DNA of 44,476 bases from Nitrospina sp. (GTDB lineage: Bacteria > Nitrospinota > Nitrospinia > Nitrospinales > Nitrospinaceae), in the NCBI GenBank assembly GCA_020430445.1, contig JAGQJZ010000013.1, positions 1 to 44,476 of the forward strand. The letters are read 5' to 3'. Below the pieces are notes generated by a model. That model was given only the letters and a program-made list of their open reading frames with translations. It ran no database searches and had not been told where the DNA came from. Shown piece by piece: positions 31,733-39,689 of the stretch; position 1 is the stretch's first letter; each line of letters starts with the position of its first letter. The position numbers and the translations under genes are program-made.

Positions 31733-31833
31733 TCCGGCAACCCGCGGCCCCTGAAACAGTCCGGCCGGTGCGCGGCCGGGGATGGCTTTCAGAGATGCCA
31801 CCGGCGTGTCTGCTGACCGTGTTTGCCGAATGC
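31733..31833 (-). repeat. Dispersed structured repeat, copy 2 (cheA-cyclase gap)
   Basis: The copy starts TCCGGCAACCCGC and ends near TGTTTGCCGAATGC (31820-31833), the same blocks and spacing as copy 1. It fills most of the 157-nt gap between the cheA stop and the cyclase start. On the minus strand a CTG-TTT-CAG hairpin and GC-rich arms can form. It lies in the operon leader of the cyclase, so it could set the ratio of cyclase to CheA by processing or attenuation. Confidence 0.6.
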
Positions 31834-31855
31834 CATGGACCGAACGGGAGCCTGT

Positions 31856-34585
31856 TCATTGCATCAGCTTGTTGATGGTGTCCGTCAATTGTTGGGGATC
31901 GAACGCGCCTTTAACGAGATACCCGTTGGCTCCCACCTGCATGCCGCGCAGTTTGTCTTCCTCGCTCCCGCGTGAACTCAGGATGATGATGGGCGTGTGC
32001 CGGTAGGTTTTTTCCTGCCGCAGCGCCTCTGTCAGCGTGAACCCGTCCATGCGGGGCATTTCGATGTCGGTCAGAATCAGGTCGTATGGTTTTTCCATAG
32101 CCTTTTCGAATCCCTCCACCCCGTCCGCGGCCAGCTCGACCTGGTACCCCTGTGCCTCCAGAATATTCTTTTCCACGTGGCGGGTGCTGACCGAGTCGTC
32201 CACCACCAGGATACGAAACTCCTTGGTCGCGACCGAAGTGCGGTGCCGGAACTTTTCTTCCTGTGCCGTCCGCGCCAGCGTGAACAACCGGGGCGCCTGC
32301 AGGACCAGCACGATTTCGTTTCTGCCCGAAAGGGTGATTCCGGAGACGAGTTCGTTGTCTTTCATGTGATCCGGCAGGGGTTTGATCTCCATGTCCTCTT
32401 CGGTTTCGATCTCGTCCACGATGAGTCCCAGCATTTCGGTGCCCATCGCCACCAGGAGGATGACCAGATTGTTTCCGGGCCGGGCGATGTCCTGCCGCGC
32501 ATCTGTTTCTTCCAAATCGAGCAGCGTTTTGAGTTCCGCCACGGGAATGATCTGGTCCCTCAGTGAAACGGCGTGGCGGTTGACCACCTCGATGAGAGAT
32601 TCCGCCGGGACCCGGATGATCTCGCGGATCGAGTTCAGCGGTATGGCGACGGAAATGCTCCCCACGCGGACCAGCATCAAGCGCATCACCGCCAGGGTGA
32701 GCGGTAGGCGGATGAAGAAGGTGGTTCCTTTGTCCTTCTTCGATTCGATCTGCACCGAGCCCTTGAGGTGCTTGACGATGTTGTCCCGGACCACGTCCAT
32801 GCCGACGCCGCGTCCCGAGACTTCCGTGATGAGTGTGCTGGTGCTGAATCCCGGGCGGAATATCAGGTTGATGATTTCCGCATCCGGGATGCCTTCGACG
32901 GTTTCTTCGTCGTAGATTTTTTTCATCACCGCCTTTTCGCGGATTTTCTCCACGGAAATTCCTGTCCCGTCGTCTTCGATACGGATCAGCACGTGGCCGC
33001 CTTCGTATTCCGCCGAAACCCGGACCGTGCCGGTTTCTTCCTTGCCTGTCTCACGGCGGACCTCCGGAGGTTCGATTCCATGGTCGATGCTGTTGCGCAC
33101 CATGTGCAGCAGCGGGTCGCCGATGCGCTCGATGATTTTTTTATCGAGCTCCGTTCCGGCGCCCTGGATGTCCAGCCGGACCTGCTTGCCGCAGGCGTCG
33201 GCGATGTCGCGCACCAGCCGGGGGAATCCGTCCAGAACGGTGGAGAGGGGGAGCATCCGCATGCGGAGCACTTTTTCACGCAGATCGTCGGTCACCAGCG
33301 ATTGAAAACTCATCACGTCGCGGGTGTGGGAGGAAAGCGTTTTGAGCCGGGTGTGAATGGCCCGGGCCATTTCCACGATTTCAGACGATCGCCCGTTTAA
33401 CGGCCCCTGCTCTGATTTGGCGAGAGGGGCCAACTGGTCCAGATGCTTGTTGAACAGCTTGCTCAACTCGTCGATGTCCAGGACGTTTTGCTTCATGCGG
33501 ATATGATTGGACACGATCTCGCCCATGAGCTTCACCGTATCGTCCAGTTTGTTCGTGCTGATGCGGACGGTATCGCTCGTGGCGGTTTTGAACAGGGTCT
33601 GCGGCAGGTCGGACGCTTTTCTGACCAGCCCGGTTTCGTCCTCCTCGCCGGAAACGGATTGGGCGGAAGGCTTGAGCGCGGTGACCGGTTCTCCGCGCGC
33701 GGCGGACTCCAGCGCCTCGATCAGTGGCCGTATGTCGGTGTCCGGGCTTTGCCCGGCGGCGATCTGTTCCACGAACTCCGAGATGAGGTCGACGGATTTC
33801 AGCAGCAGGTCGCACAGGGGTTTGTTGAAGCGGACGCGGTCGTTGCGCAGGGAGTCGAGCACGTCTTCGACCTTGTGCGCCAGCAGGGAAACGGGTTTCA
33901 GGCCGAGGATTTTGGAAGCTCCCTTCAGCGTGTGGGCAACGCGGAAAATCTGGTCGATGATTTCCAGGTTGCCGGGCTGGGTTTCGAGGTTGATCAGGCC
34001 TTCATTCAACGTGTTGATGTGGTCGCGTGCCTCCTCGACGAAGCGGGCCACGAATTTGCTTTTATCAAACCCGCCCTTTTTCTCCGGAACGGGCGGCGGT
34101 GCCGCCTCCACCGGGGGAGCGGCGGGCTCTTCCTTGGAGGACAGTGGCGGAGCAGGGGGGACCTCCTCGGCAGGGTTTTCCTCTATTAGCGGTTTGTATT
34201 CTCCCCGCAGGGCGGATTCCAGATCCTCCATAACGCCGGTGATATCGGTTTCGATTTCTTCTCCGAGTTCGATCTGGCTGATGAACGCGGTCAGGAGGAC
34301 CGAGGTGCTCAGCAGCAGTTCGTGTACGGCGGTATCCGGCGAGACCGTTTGTTTTTGAATGGCGCGCAACACCTCTTCAAGGTGTTGCGCCACCTCGGAA
34401 ATGGGTTTGAGCCCGAGAATTTTGGCCGATCCCTTGACGGTATGCGCTGCCCGCACGCAATCGCCGCTCACCGTCCAGGCCGTTGGATCGGCCTGGTGCG
34501 CTTGCAGCTCATCGCTCAGGAATTTGAGGTGTTCGCGCGACTCCTGCACAAAACGCGGAATGAATTTTGATTTGTCAAATGCCAT
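31856..34585 (-). CDS. cheA: Hybrid chemotaxis kinase CheA with two HPt domains and a receiver
   Basis: A 909-residue kinase. Two HPt domains with phospho-His at 48 (RAAHTVKGSAKILG) and 218 (RVAHTLKGASKILG) are joined by a Pro-rich linker. Then come the dimerisation helices (STNKLDDTVKLMGEIV), the ATP-binding domain (HMVRNSIDHGIEPPEVR, EDDGTGI, SGRGVGMDVV), a CheW-like domain (about 600-735) and a C-terminal receiver (FRILVVDDSVSTRH; Asp in LTDIEMPRMDG). The layout resembles kinases of alternative-function chemosensory systems such as Chp/Wsp/Dif types, not the flagellar form. The fused receiver may act as a phosphate sink or relay. It starts 14 nt after cheR. It probably phosphorylates the cyclase regulator and CheB. 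Confidence 0.96.
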   Translation of the reverse strand: MAFDKSKFIPRFVQESREHLKFLSDELQAHQADPTAWTVSGDCVRAAHTVKGSAKILGLKPISEVAQHLEEVLRAIQKQTVSPDTAVHELLLSTSVLLTAFISQIELGEEIETDITGVMEDLESALRGEYKPLIEENPAEEVPPAPPLSSKEEPAAPPVEAAPPPVPEKKGGFDKSKFVARFVEEARDHINTLNEGLINLETQPGNLEIIDQIFRVAHTLKGASKILGLKPVSLLAHKVEDVLDSLRNDRVRFNKPLCDLLLKSVDLISEFVEQIAAGQSPDTDIRPLIEALESAARGEPVTALKPSAQSVSGEEDETGLVRKASDLPQTLFKTATSDTVRISTNKLDDTVKLMGEIVSNHIRMKQNVLDIDELSKLFNKHLDQLAPLAKSEQGPLNGRSSEIVEMARAIHTRLKTLSSHTRDVMSFQSLVTDDLREKVLRMRMLPLSTVLDGFPRLVRDIADACGKQVRLDIQGAGTELDKKIIERIGDPLLHMVRNSIDHGIEPPEVRRETGKEETGTVRVSAEYEGGHVLIRIEDDGTGISVEKIREKAVMKKIYDEETVEGIPDAEIINLIFRPGFSTSTLITEVSGRGVGMDVVRDNIVKHLKGSVQIESKKDKGTTFFIRLPLTLAVMRLMLVRVGSISVAIPLNSIREIIRVPAESLIEVVNRHAVSLRDQIIPVAELKTLLDLEETDARQDIARPGNNLVILLVAMGTEMLGLIVDEIETEEDMEIKPLPDHMKDNELVSGITLSGRNEIVLVLQAPRLFTLARTAQEEKFRHRTSVATKEFRILVVDDSVSTRHVEKNILEAQGYQVELAADGVEGFEKAMEKPYDLILTDIEMPRMDGFTLTEALRQEKTYRHTPIIILSSRGSEEDKLRGMQVGANGYLVKGAFDPQQLTDTINKLMQ

Positions 34586-34599
34586 AAACTATATGCCGG

Positions 34600-36090
34600 T
34601 CAGGTTCCGGCCAGTTGACGGATCTGGTTCCTGCAGATCGTCACCATCTGGTCGGCGGTGTAGCTCGAATGAAAAACCGGAAGCCCGTGGTTGTCGAGCC
34701 CGGCGTCCTCCAGCAGCTTCAGTGTGATATTGAATTCACTGCAGGCGGATTTGACATCTCCGGTGGCGCGGTAGCTTTCCGCCAGATGGAAATGCGCCAG
34801 CCAACAGGCAGGGTCCAGGTAGATGACCTTTCTCAACTGTTTGACAGCCTCTCCGTGGTTCGTGCCTTTTTGAAACGCAAGGCCGAGAAGCAGATGCGGC
34901 AGCGGCAGGAAATCATTTTGCTGGAGCGCCATGCGGCAGGTTTCCTCGGTCTCGCGGTTGCGGTTCAACTGCAGCAGGATGTACGCCTTGAGCCCGATGG
35001 CGACGCAGCAGTCCGGATGGGCCCGGACCACGTTTTCGACCTTGTCGAGGGCCGCTTCCATTTGTTCTTCCTGAGCCAGCGTCCGGGCTTCGTCCAGCAG
35101 GGTTTCGCCGTCGTCGATGGCGGGGGCTCTCGCCGGGGTTGGCGGCTCCGGCGCGGGAACTGGCGCGGGTGCCTGTGTTCGCACCGGAAGAGGCGGCTGG
35201 TGCAGCAATGGCGCGGTTTTTAAAGACTGAGGTTCTTTCGAAAAATAAAACACGTTTTCGTATTGATTCATTTTCAAAACGCCGGTGTCGTGCAGGGGAA
35301 CCTCCACGGCGCCCATCAAAAGGTAGCCACCGGGATTCAGGAGCCGCGACAGGTTTTCAAAGATGGCGCTGCGCGTGTCCGGCTGGTAGTAAATGGACAC
35401 ATTGCGGTAAAAAATCAGGTCGGCGTGGCGCGCCTGTTCCGGGTAGGGCCATTGCGCCAGGTTGTGCCTTTGGAAGCGCACGTTTTCCCGGATCATCTGG
35501 TTGAGTACAAAGCGGTTGCCCGCAAACTCGCTGAAATACCGCTGGCGGATTTCGGGAGCGACTCCGCGAAAGGAATAGCGTCCGAACACAGCCATGCTGG
35601 CATGATGCAGAACTTCGTCATTGATGTCGAGTCCCGTGACTTCAATCTGGTCGGTCACGCCTTCGCCGAAGGTCTCCACCAGTGCGATGATCAGGGAATA
35701 CGGTTCTTCTCCACTGGAACAACCGGCGCTGACAATCCGGACCTTTTTCCCGAAGTAGGGCCGGTCGCGCAGAAGATTCGGAAACAACTCACGGGTGAGC
35801 AGAAGGTAATGCGGGCTCTCGCGCAGGAAGTAGGTTTCCTTGTTGGTCAACAGGTTGACCAGGTGAGCGATTTCTTCGGAATCGTTTTCGAGCAGGTGGA
35901 GGTATTCGGCGGGGGTCGCCGTGGCCGTGACCCGGAGCCGGGCTTCCAGCGCGTCCTGCAGGAAGCGAAAAAAATCGGGTTTGAAGTCGAGCTGGTACCG
36001 GGTCCGGATGATCTGCTTGAAATGTTCCAAATCCAGTGAGGTCACGGCCTGGTCCTGTCGCGGTAAAAAGTTCAACGTGCTTTTCGTCAA
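34600..36090 (-). CDS. cheR: CheR methyltransferase with C-terminal TPR repeats
   Basis: A 496-residue receptor methyltransferase. The CheR part has LLTNKETYFLRE, IVSAGCSSGEEPYSL (SAM loop), GLDINDEVL and LIFYRNVSIYYQ, the last a variant of the usual CRNVLIYF. A Pro/Ala-rich linker (about 300-325) leads to a TPR-like helical region (about 330-480; LARAH-type repeats such as AYILLQLNRNRE and HLLLGLAFQKGTN). CheR-TPR fusions are typical of non-flagellar chemosensory operons, where the TPR binds partners. Its ATG overlaps the cheB stop by 4 nt. No receptor here has an NWETF tail, consistent with a different recruitment mode. Confidence 0.94.
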   Translation of the reverse strand: MTKSTLNFLPRQDQAVTSLDLEHFKQIIRTRYQLDFKPDFFRFLQDALEARLRVTATATPAEYLHLLENDSEEIAHLVNLLTNKETYFLRESPHYLLLTRELFPNLLRDRPYFGKKVRIVSAGCSSGEEPYSLIIALVETFGEGVTDQIEVTGLDINDEVLHHASMAVFGRYSFRGVAPEIRQRYFSEFAGNRFVLNQMIRENVRFQRHNLAQWPYPEQARHADLIFYRNVSIYYQPDTRSAIFENLSRLLNPGGYLLMGAVEVPLHDTGVLKMNQYENVFYFSKEPQSLKTAPLLHQPPLPVRTQAPAPVPAPEPPTPARAPAIDDGETLLDEARTLAQEEQMEAALDKVENVVRAHPDCCVAIGLKAYILLQLNRNRETEETCRMALQQNDFLPLPHLLLGLAFQKGTNHGEAVKQLRKVIYLDPACWLAHFHLAESYRATGDVKSACSEFNITLKLLEDAGLDNHGLPVFHSSYTADQMVTICRNQIRQLAGT

Positions 36091-37082
36091 AGCTCGACCA
36101 GAAGCTTGCCGATCCTGTCGATGGGAAGCACCCTGTCGATGACGCCGATTTCAATGGCTTTCCTGTTCATGCCGAACACCACGCTGGTGGCTTCGTCCTG
36201 CGCGATGGTGAGGCCGCCCTGATCGCGGATGGTTTTTATGCCCGCCACGCCGTCGGTCGCCATTCCGGTCAGAATCACCCCAATGCACTTGGGGCCGTAA
36301 GCCTGCGCGACCGAGGTGAGCAGGACGTCGCAGTTCGGCGCGTAGCGGTCTGCCGGGTCCCGGTCGATAAATTCCAGAACCCCTCCCGGCGACACTTTCA
36401 TGTTTTTTTCGGGAGGGGCGATGTGGACCGTGCCGGGCGCCAGCCGGTCTTTTGCCCGGGCCAGTTCCACGTTCAGGGGGCTGACCTGGTTCAGCCAGTC
36501 GACCAGGCCGCCGCTGAATCCGTTTTCGATATGCTGCGCCACCACGATCGGGTGCGGATAGTTTTCGGGCAGCATGGCGAACAATTGCGAAAGCGCCTTG
36601 GGGCCCCCGGTCGAGCAGGCGATGGCCACCACCTTCTTTTCCCGATGGTTTGTTCCCAGGGACGCGGGGGGTTCCGTTCTGGGACGGATATGGCCGATGA
36701 CCTTGACTTTCGCCAACAGCTTTATCTTGCGTGTCAGTATTTCCGCTTTTTCAGGGTTGAGGTTGTCCTTGGAGAAGACGTCGAGAGCTCCGCGGGAGCA
36801 GGCGTCGAAGGCGACCTGGGAATCGTTGTTGCTGGAGATGACCAGAATAGGGCAGGCGTTTGTCGACATGATCTGGTCGATGGCTTCCTGTCCGCTCATG
36901 ACAGGCATCATCAGGTCCATCGTCACCAAGTCCGGTTTCAGTTCCCGTGTTTTGCGGACGCCCTCCTGGCCGTTCAAGGCCGTCCCGACCACTTTCAGTT
37001 CGGGGTCGGATTCGATGATGTCCACCAGTATTTGCTGGGCCAGAAGGCTGTCTTCGACTACGAGAATACGCAGAGGCGGCAT
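36087..37082 (-). CDS. cheB: CheB receptor methylesterase / response regulator
   Basis: CheB removes methyl groups from receptor glutamates when phosphorylated by CheA. The 331-residue protein has a receiver (LRILVVEDSLLAQ; Asp in LVTMDLMMPVMSG), a short linker and the esterase domain with the catalytic Ser in ACSTGGPKAL, His in VVAQHIENGFSGG and Asp in LTGMATDGVAG. The ATG at 37082 is preferred; a TTG five codons upstream is also open. It is the first gene of the operon. The preceding 220-nt gap, divergent from a gene at 37305, should hold the operon promoter. Confidence 0.95.
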   Translation of the reverse strand: MPPLRILVVEDSLLAQQILVDIIESDPELKVVGTALNGQEGVRKTRELKPDLVTMDLMMPVMSGQEAIDQIMSTNACPILVISSNNDSQVAFDACSRGALDVFSKDNLNPEKAEILTRKIKLLAKVKVIGHIRPRTEPPASLGTNHREKKVVAIACSTGGPKALSQLFAMLPENYPHPIVVAQHIENGFSGGLVDWLNQVSPLNVELARAKDRLAPGTVHIAPPEKNMKVSPGGVLEFIDRDPADRYAPNCDVLLTSVAQAYGPKCIGVILTGMATDGVAGIKTIRDQGGLTIAQDEATSVVFGMNRKAIEIGVIDRVLPIDRIGKLLVEL

Positions 37083-37304
37083 CGGACACTCACTCAATTT
37101 TAGGGTTTCGGGTGTTCAATAAGGTACCATATTTTTTCTTGCCGGGCCTTGTTTTTCAAGTAAATAAAAAGGATCGACCGGTGCGGGAGCGGGCAGCTTT
37201 GAGCGCGGAGAGGGGTGTGTTATGGTGAGGGCCGGAAAAAAGTGTGAGCCACGGTTTGCAAAAGAAGCGCAGGCTTTTTATTTTCGAACAGGAAGGAAAC
37301 GGTT

Positions 37305-37733
37305 ATGGCAGAGAATCCGCGGCGGCGTTTTTCACTCGACAAGGTGGAAGTCGATCCTCAATTACTGAACCGCATCCAGTCGGCGGACGGCGACGAAACG
37401 CTGGGCGAATGGGACGGGGAGGATGTCGAAGACCTGGTCCGGGAACTGGAGCGGATCGAGGAGTTCGCCGACGCCAATTACGCCAACCTGCCGCACAATA
37501 AAAATATCCCCGGGGACTTGCGCGATCAGGTTGAAAAAGACCTGCCCATCTGGGCGTGTGATAAAAGAGGCATGTGCCTGGTCGGGAAGCGGGCGGACAA
37601 GGTCCGCAGTGTGGAGCAGATCCGCGAGCGCTACGATAAAAAGTACGGCGGAGTGGAAGCGTTCAAGGAAAAACTGAGGCAGGAGCGGGAGGAAATGGTG
37701 CGCCAGCTCCGAAAGAGTTCCGGCACGGATTGA
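37305..37733 (+). CDS. Hypothetical protein, 142 aa
   Basis: I do not recognise this protein. It is soluble and highly charged, with no signal or membrane segment. The N-terminal third is acidic (WDGEDVEDLVRELERIEEFA), the middle has two Cys 6 apart in WACDKRGMCLVGKRA, and the last 40 residues form a strongly charged helix (FKEKLRQEREEMVRQL). AGGAA precedes the ATG at suitable distance. It is divergent from cheB and followed by repeat copy 3. The Cys pair with basic flanks could bind a metal or nucleic acid, but this is speculation. Confidence 0.65.
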   Translation: MAENPRRRFSLDKVEVDPQLLNRIQSADGDETLGEWDGEDVEDLVRELERIEEFADANYANLPHNKNIPGDLRDQVEKDLPIWACDKRGMCLVGKRADKVRSVEQIRERYDKKYGGVEAFKEKLRQEREEMVRQLRKSSGTD

Positions 37734-37791
37734 CCGGAATCCCCGCGTTCCGGAAGCCCCGGCCCAATGGGGCTGCCCCCCCCCTCGCATG

Positions 37792-37809
37792 CGGGAGCGG
37801 CCGCTCCCG
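37792..37809. repeat. Perfect 18-bp GC palindrome
   Basis: CGGGAGCGGCCGCTCCCG is fully self-complementary. It lies 23 bp before repeat copy 3, in the gap between two genes of unknown function. With no T tract on either side it is not a classic terminator. A protein-binding site or a cruciform-forming end of the repeat is possible. Confidence 0.6.
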
Positions 37810-37831
37810 ATGAATTGTCCCTACTTTTCAC

Positions 37832-37900
37832 TCCGCCGACGCGCGGGGCCTGGAAAAAACAGGCTTGTGCAGACGGGATCAGTCTCTTTAGAGGCACCTT
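37832..37900 (-). repeat. Dispersed structured repeat, copy 3
   Basis: The copy has TCCGCCGACGCGCG, an A6 tract and TCTCTTTAGAGG at offset 51 from its start, exactly as in copy 1. On the minus strand it forms GCCTG-T6C-CAGGC. The distal TGTTTGCC block of copies 1 and 2 is not found, so this copy is shorter. It lies downstream of the genes on both sides rather than in a leader. Confidence 0.6.
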
Positions 37901-37994
37901 GGAGAAAACTGAACAGAGCCGCACCCGTGCGTGGATCCGCAAACGGAGAATGTTGTCAAGCAGGAAGGAAAAGAAAAGGAGAAGGAGCGGGGAA

Positions 37995-38016
37995 CCCCTT
38001 CCCGTTCGGGAAGGGG
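37995..38016 (-). terminator. Hairpin after the 66-aa gene, possible terminator
   Basis: CCCCTTCCCG (37995-38004) pairs perfectly with CGGGAAGGGG (38007-38016). On the minus strand it is followed by a C/T-rich stretch rather than a clean T tract, so termination would be inefficient. It lies about 70 nt past the stop of the small minus-strand gene at 38089. Confidence 0.45.
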
Positions 38017-38088
38017 CTTGGGTCAACTTAGCCCCTCGAAGGAGATCAAACAATGCCCCTGGCGGAGGTAATAAAACCTTCGTGTAAA

Positions 38089-38289
38089 CTAGTCTTCTGA
38101 AAAATAAGTGGCGTCATACATCGGCTCATACACCTCTTCAGGTTTGGGCCGGCGGCCTTTCGGGCTGATCTGGATATTGGTCCGAATGGCGTCATTGAAT
38201 TCTTGCCAATATCGTTCACTCAGCTTTTCGCTGGAGATTTCTTTCTTTATTTTTCCGTTGGGCTTGAAAATTCGGACCGGATAAAACAT
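38089..38289 (-). CDS. Small hypothetical protein, 66 aa
   Basis: A 66-residue basic protein beginning MFYPVRIFKPNGKIKKEIS and ending in an acidic tail (YEPMYDATYFSED). It is soluble and I do not recognise a family. The ATG at 38289 is preferred over one four codons earlier because GGAGG lies 5 nt upstream; the earlier ATG overlaps that site. A GC-rich hairpin with a T-rich loop (38311-38338) lies in its upstream region. The strong ribosome site supports it as a real gene. Confidence 0.6.
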   Translation of the reverse strand: MFYPVRIFKPNGKIKKEISSEKLSERYWQEFNDAIRTNIQISPKGRRPKPEEVYEPMYDATYFSED

Positions 38290-38441
38290 ATCAACCTCCA
38301 TTTTCTGAGGTGGCCGGCGATTTTCTTTGTCGCGGCCAGTTGTTAGTCTGGCGATCCAGGCCGGCGTTTCCGCCTTTGTCTCGCCGCCCCCTTTTTCGTG
38401 GGAACCGTGTTGATGGGGTCCCCATTCCGAGGTTACGTGTA

Positions 38442-38447
38442 TATAAT
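38442..38447 (+). promoter_or_regulatory. Candidate -10 box (TATAAT) for the ankyrin gene
   Basis: A perfect TATAAT lies 58 nt ahead of the TTG start, preceded by TGTA, close to an extended -10 form. No good -35 hexamer is seen at 16-18 nt. The AT-rich leader downstream contains GGATTAAATCC and TTGGATTAA motifs. Confidence 0.35.
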
Positions 38448-38504
38448 AAGAATCAAGGATTAAATCCGCGTTAATATTGGATTAATTTTTTTTAATAGAG
38501 GATT

Positions 38505-39659
38505 TTGAAACTTTTGCGATACAAATTAAAAAAGCCAATAAAAATAATGAGTTATGGGGTTGCTTTGGTCTTGTTGTGGGGTGCGGTTGCCCAGGCGGAC
38601 ATTAATGATCCCCTGTTCGAGGCGGTTTCAGCCAACAACATGGCGAATGCAAAACCCCTCATTCAGGCCCAGTTAAAGAGCACGCCGGATTTCGGGCCGG
38701 GGCACCCTTTGTGGGAAGGCGCGGTGGTGCGAAGTCAGGACCTGTTCAAGCTGTATATGGAAAACGGGCAGGATGTGATGATGAACGAGGATCCGGATGA
38801 AATCGCTGCCTGGCTGAAACTGGTGGCGGACAACCTCGATATTTACGACCTGCTTCTGGAGGCCATGAAAAATCCCAGGCAATTGGAGCGTTACCGGGCC
38901 GAAATGTTTGAGCACGCGATTCTGGAAGGCCATTCGCCGGTCGTGGACCTGTTGCTCGCGCGGGGATACTCTCCGGGTGTGCGCAATGGTTATGGAGGCA
39001 CCCCTCTCATGCTGGCGGCGGAACAGGGCCACGTGGCCATCATGACGACTCTGTTGGGCAAGGGTGTTTCCCCCGACAGCCAGAGCATGACAGAATCCGC
39101 TCTCACGCTGGCGGTTTCCAGCGGCGGTCCGAATGCGGTCACGTTTCTGCTCGACTCCGGAGCGGACGCCAACCGCCCCTTGCCCAGTGGTGAAACTCCG
39201 CTCTTTTTTGCGGTGCGGGACAATAACCAGAAGGCGTTCGATCTTCTGATCGCGGCGGGGATAAAATTCGATGTCCGGTCGCGTTGGGGAACAACCCCGC
39301 TCATGGAAGCGGTGGCTCACGGAAAGGATGAAATGATCCCGTTCCTGATTGAGAAGGGGGCCGATGTCAACGCTGCCGACATTCTGGGGAATACAGCGCT
39401 GATGATCGCGGCCCGGGAAGGGCGGGCGAAGGCGGTGGAACTGCTGCTCACGCACAAGGCGGACATCAACGCGCGCAATACCGACGGCTTCACACCCCTG
39501 ATGCACGCGGTGACACGCGCGGGTAATGGTGAGGTGGTCAGCGCACTTTTGGGAATGGGGGCGGACACGCAGGATAAATCCGCAACGGGGCAGACGGCTT
39601 TCGACATTGCCCGGTCTTCGGGTCGTCCGGAGTACGCGCCCTTGGTGGAGGTAAAATAA
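38505..39659 (+). CDS. Exported ankyrin-repeat protein
   Basis: A 384-residue protein with a signal peptide (YGVALVLLWGAVAQA, cut near residue 31) and ankyrin repeats from about residue 125 to the end. Seven or so repeats are visible, such as GGTPLMLAAEQGHVAIMTTL, SGETPLFFAVRDNNQKAFDL, GNTALMIAAREGRAKAVELL and GFTPLMHAVTRAGNGEVVSA. Ankyrin arrays bind proteins; in the periplasm the partner is unknown. The region before (about 35-120) is helical and unassigned. The start is TTG at 38505 with AGAGGA just upstream; ATG at 38547 is an alternative that would shorten the positively charged end of the signal. Confidence 0.88.
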   Translation: MKLLRYKLKKPIKIMSYGVALVLLWGAVAQADINDPLFEAVSANNMANAKPLIQAQLKSTPDFGPGHPLWEGAVVRSQDLFKLYMENGQDVMMNEDPDEIAAWLKLVADNLDIYDLLLEAMKNPRQLERYRAEMFEHAILEGHSPVVDLLLARGYSPGVRNGYGGTPLMLAAEQGHVAIMTTLLGKGVSPDSQSMTESALTLAVSSGGPNAVTFLLDSGADANRPLPSGETPLFFAVRDNNQKAFDLLIAAGIKFDVRSRWGTTPLMEAVAHGKDEMIPFLIEKGADVNAADILGNTALMIAAREGRAKAVELLLTHKADINARNTDGFTPLMHAVTRAGNGEVVSALLGMGADTQDKSATGQTAFDIARSSGRPEYAPLVEVK

Positions 39660-39689
39660 GGAAGTTCCTCGGCCGGGGTTCCGGCTCTG

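Larger units (their letters stand above)
37734..38088. other. Intergenic region with palindrome, repeat and hairpin
   Basis: This 355-nt convergent gap has no credible gene. In order it holds a weak hairpin AGCCCC/GGGGCT (37755-37774), a perfect 18-bp GC palindrome (37792-37809), repeat copy 3 (37832-37900), a purine-rich tract (37964-37990) and a 10-bp hairpin (37995-38016). Open frames on both strands cross it, but their composition looks random. Confidence 0.6.

Noticed and set aside
37141..37160. Match CGGGCCTTGTTTTT to part of repeat copy 1 (minus-strand sense)
   Set aside because: Only about 14 bases agree and the flanks do not align with the other blocks of the repeat.
37631..38053. 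Minus-strand frame whose peptide (IPSAQACFFQAPRVGGVK) resembles the frame in repeat copy 2 (IPGRAPAGLFQGPRVAGTK)
   Set aside because: The likeness follows from the shared DNA repeat; copy 1 breaks the frame, there is no ribosome site, and the ends of the frame are unrelated. A short coding remnant cannot be fully excluded.
38456..38486. GGATTAA/TTGGATTAA motifs similar to the 22-nt repeat of the PorE-like leader
   Set aside because: The order and spacing differ from GGTTAATCC-N7-AATTGG, so they are not counted as a third copy.
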